Source of the DNA: Glandiceps talaboti | Lineage: Eukaryota > Hemichordata > Enteropneusta > Spengelidae | Direction: 5' to 3' | NCBI RefSeq assembly: GCF_964340395.1 | Contig: NC_135564.1 | Location: forward strand, 14,704,012-14,749,011 | DNA: 45,000 nucleotides | Shown here: one piece after another, positions 44,232 to 45,000 of the stretch | Layout: each line of letters begins with the position of its first letter | How positions within the stretch are numbered: the stretch's first letter is position 1 | Position numbers and translations under genes: made by a program | Notes under the pieces: model-generated | Seen by the model: the letters and a program-made list of their open reading frames with translations, nothing else | Database searches by the model: none | What the model was told of the DNA's origin: nothing

Positions 44232-45000
44232 GCTAAAATAAACAAACTAGCTACTATTAGTGTACCGTTACGTGAAAGCGTAGACGGATTTCGGATGTCC
44301 ACCCAGTTGGGATTTTCGGCTGCGTAACCGATCGATTGTACCTCTCCGAAGGGATGTCTTTGTCTGCAACTAAAAGATTTGACGGCTGTAATAGCTCCAT
44401 TACAGTTCGCAATTTCTTACAGTTTTTAACGGCGAATTGAGCTCTAAAAGTCCCGTCAGCTCAGATGACGTATCGTCTCGGAAATTTCGTCTATTTTCGA
44501 CCGTGCCGGTATTTCCGGTAGTTATTTTTGAGGTTGATTGATAGTCGACTGTATATTAACCCGAATTCCGCCTCGTTACGTTTTCATATGAATAACGGAC
44601 GGCACGTGTCCTCTCTAGTACTTATACACGCCGTTCATGTGAATAGGCGGCAGCGGTGACGTGTTAGAATTATAATGTGGGTCGAGGTTCTCTTCTAAGA
44701 GTCGAAGTCGACACCCAAGTTTGAAAACAAAAAAACAAAGTAATAAAATTTTAAGTTAAAATGATCACCGCAAGGATTGTAAGTAGGACAATTTGTTCTC
44801 ATGACTGACTGTCTATAAAAAATGTTTGACCGGAGCACGATTACGAAGATCGTGGTGTTTAACATTGTAATTTAAAAATAAAATTCTGACTTCTTTTTTC
44901 TAAAGTAATGATTTTTAAAGAATAGGCCGAGTTTCATTACTCTATTTTGTACGTGATAAATTTCTCCGTTGTATGATTTTATCTTTTGAAGTTTTTTTAA
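44232..45000. other. Upstream region of the Ras-like gene
   Basis: About 770 bp that should hold the 5' UTR or promoter of the Ras-like gene. It is less AT-rich at 44290-44700 than the introns. I see no certain TATA box and no other gene. Confidence 0.4.

Overview
This is a 45-kb piece of an animal nuclear genome. The evidence is spliced genes with GT-AG introns, metazoan extracellular domains (EGF, NIDO, AMOP), AT-rich introns, many microsatellites and several short inverted-repeat transposon relics. I think it is a marine invertebrate, possibly an invertebrate deuterostome, but nothing in the sequence fixes the species. Both genes I can support lie on the minus strand, so they read from high to low coordinates.

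Gene 1 (about 775-30405, minus, 3' end beyond the left edge) encodes a giant MUC4-family mucin-like protein. I could assemble 18 coding exons whose splice phases all agree. They are a signal-peptide exon (30327-30405), a 15-codon Thr-rich exon (23318-23362) and one uninterrupted 10,455-bp exon (12004-22458). That exon encodes about 3,485 residues of Thr-rich repeat. Then come a short Thr-rich linker exon (11480-11557), ten single-exon EGF-like domains (10641 down to 4643), three exons of a NIDO domain (3726 down to 1831) and an exon with the end of NIDO plus an AMOP domain (775-1270). The reading frame is open for about 4,294 codons in this window. A VWD domain and a C-terminal anchor would be expected further left. 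The big exon is a higher-order repeat: 11-residue (33-bp) units in sets of four make a 44-residue (132-bp) block, repeated about 79 times.

Gene 2 (39293-44231, minus) encodes an atypical Ras-like small GTPase of about 252 residues, nearest by eye to the RERG/RASL group. It has five coding exons, including a first exon of only 31 coding bases 2.4 kb upstream. The P-loop, NKxD and SA motifs are present. The switch-I Thr and switch-II Gly are replaced, and there is no C-terminal CAAX box.

Layout: 1-770, foldback repeat element and a TTG array; 775-12003, small exons of gene 1 with introns rich in microsatellites, minisatellites and one MITE; 12004-22458, mucin mega-exon; 22459-30326, introns including a 7-kb first intron with an AT minisatellite, AG/ACAG arrays and one copy of a dispersed repeat; 30406-38500, intergenic DNA with a second copy of that repeat, two inverted-repeat elements and microsatellites; 38500-45000, the Ras-like gene and its upstream DNA.

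No tRNA, rRNA, CRISPR or prokaryotic feature was seen. The long plus-strand open frames opposite the mega-exon are judged to be repeat shadows. The most notable features are the hierarchical mucin mega-exon with its unusual domain order, the atypical GTPase, and several uncharacterised repeat families, one of which seems to carry its own (CT)n microsatellite.
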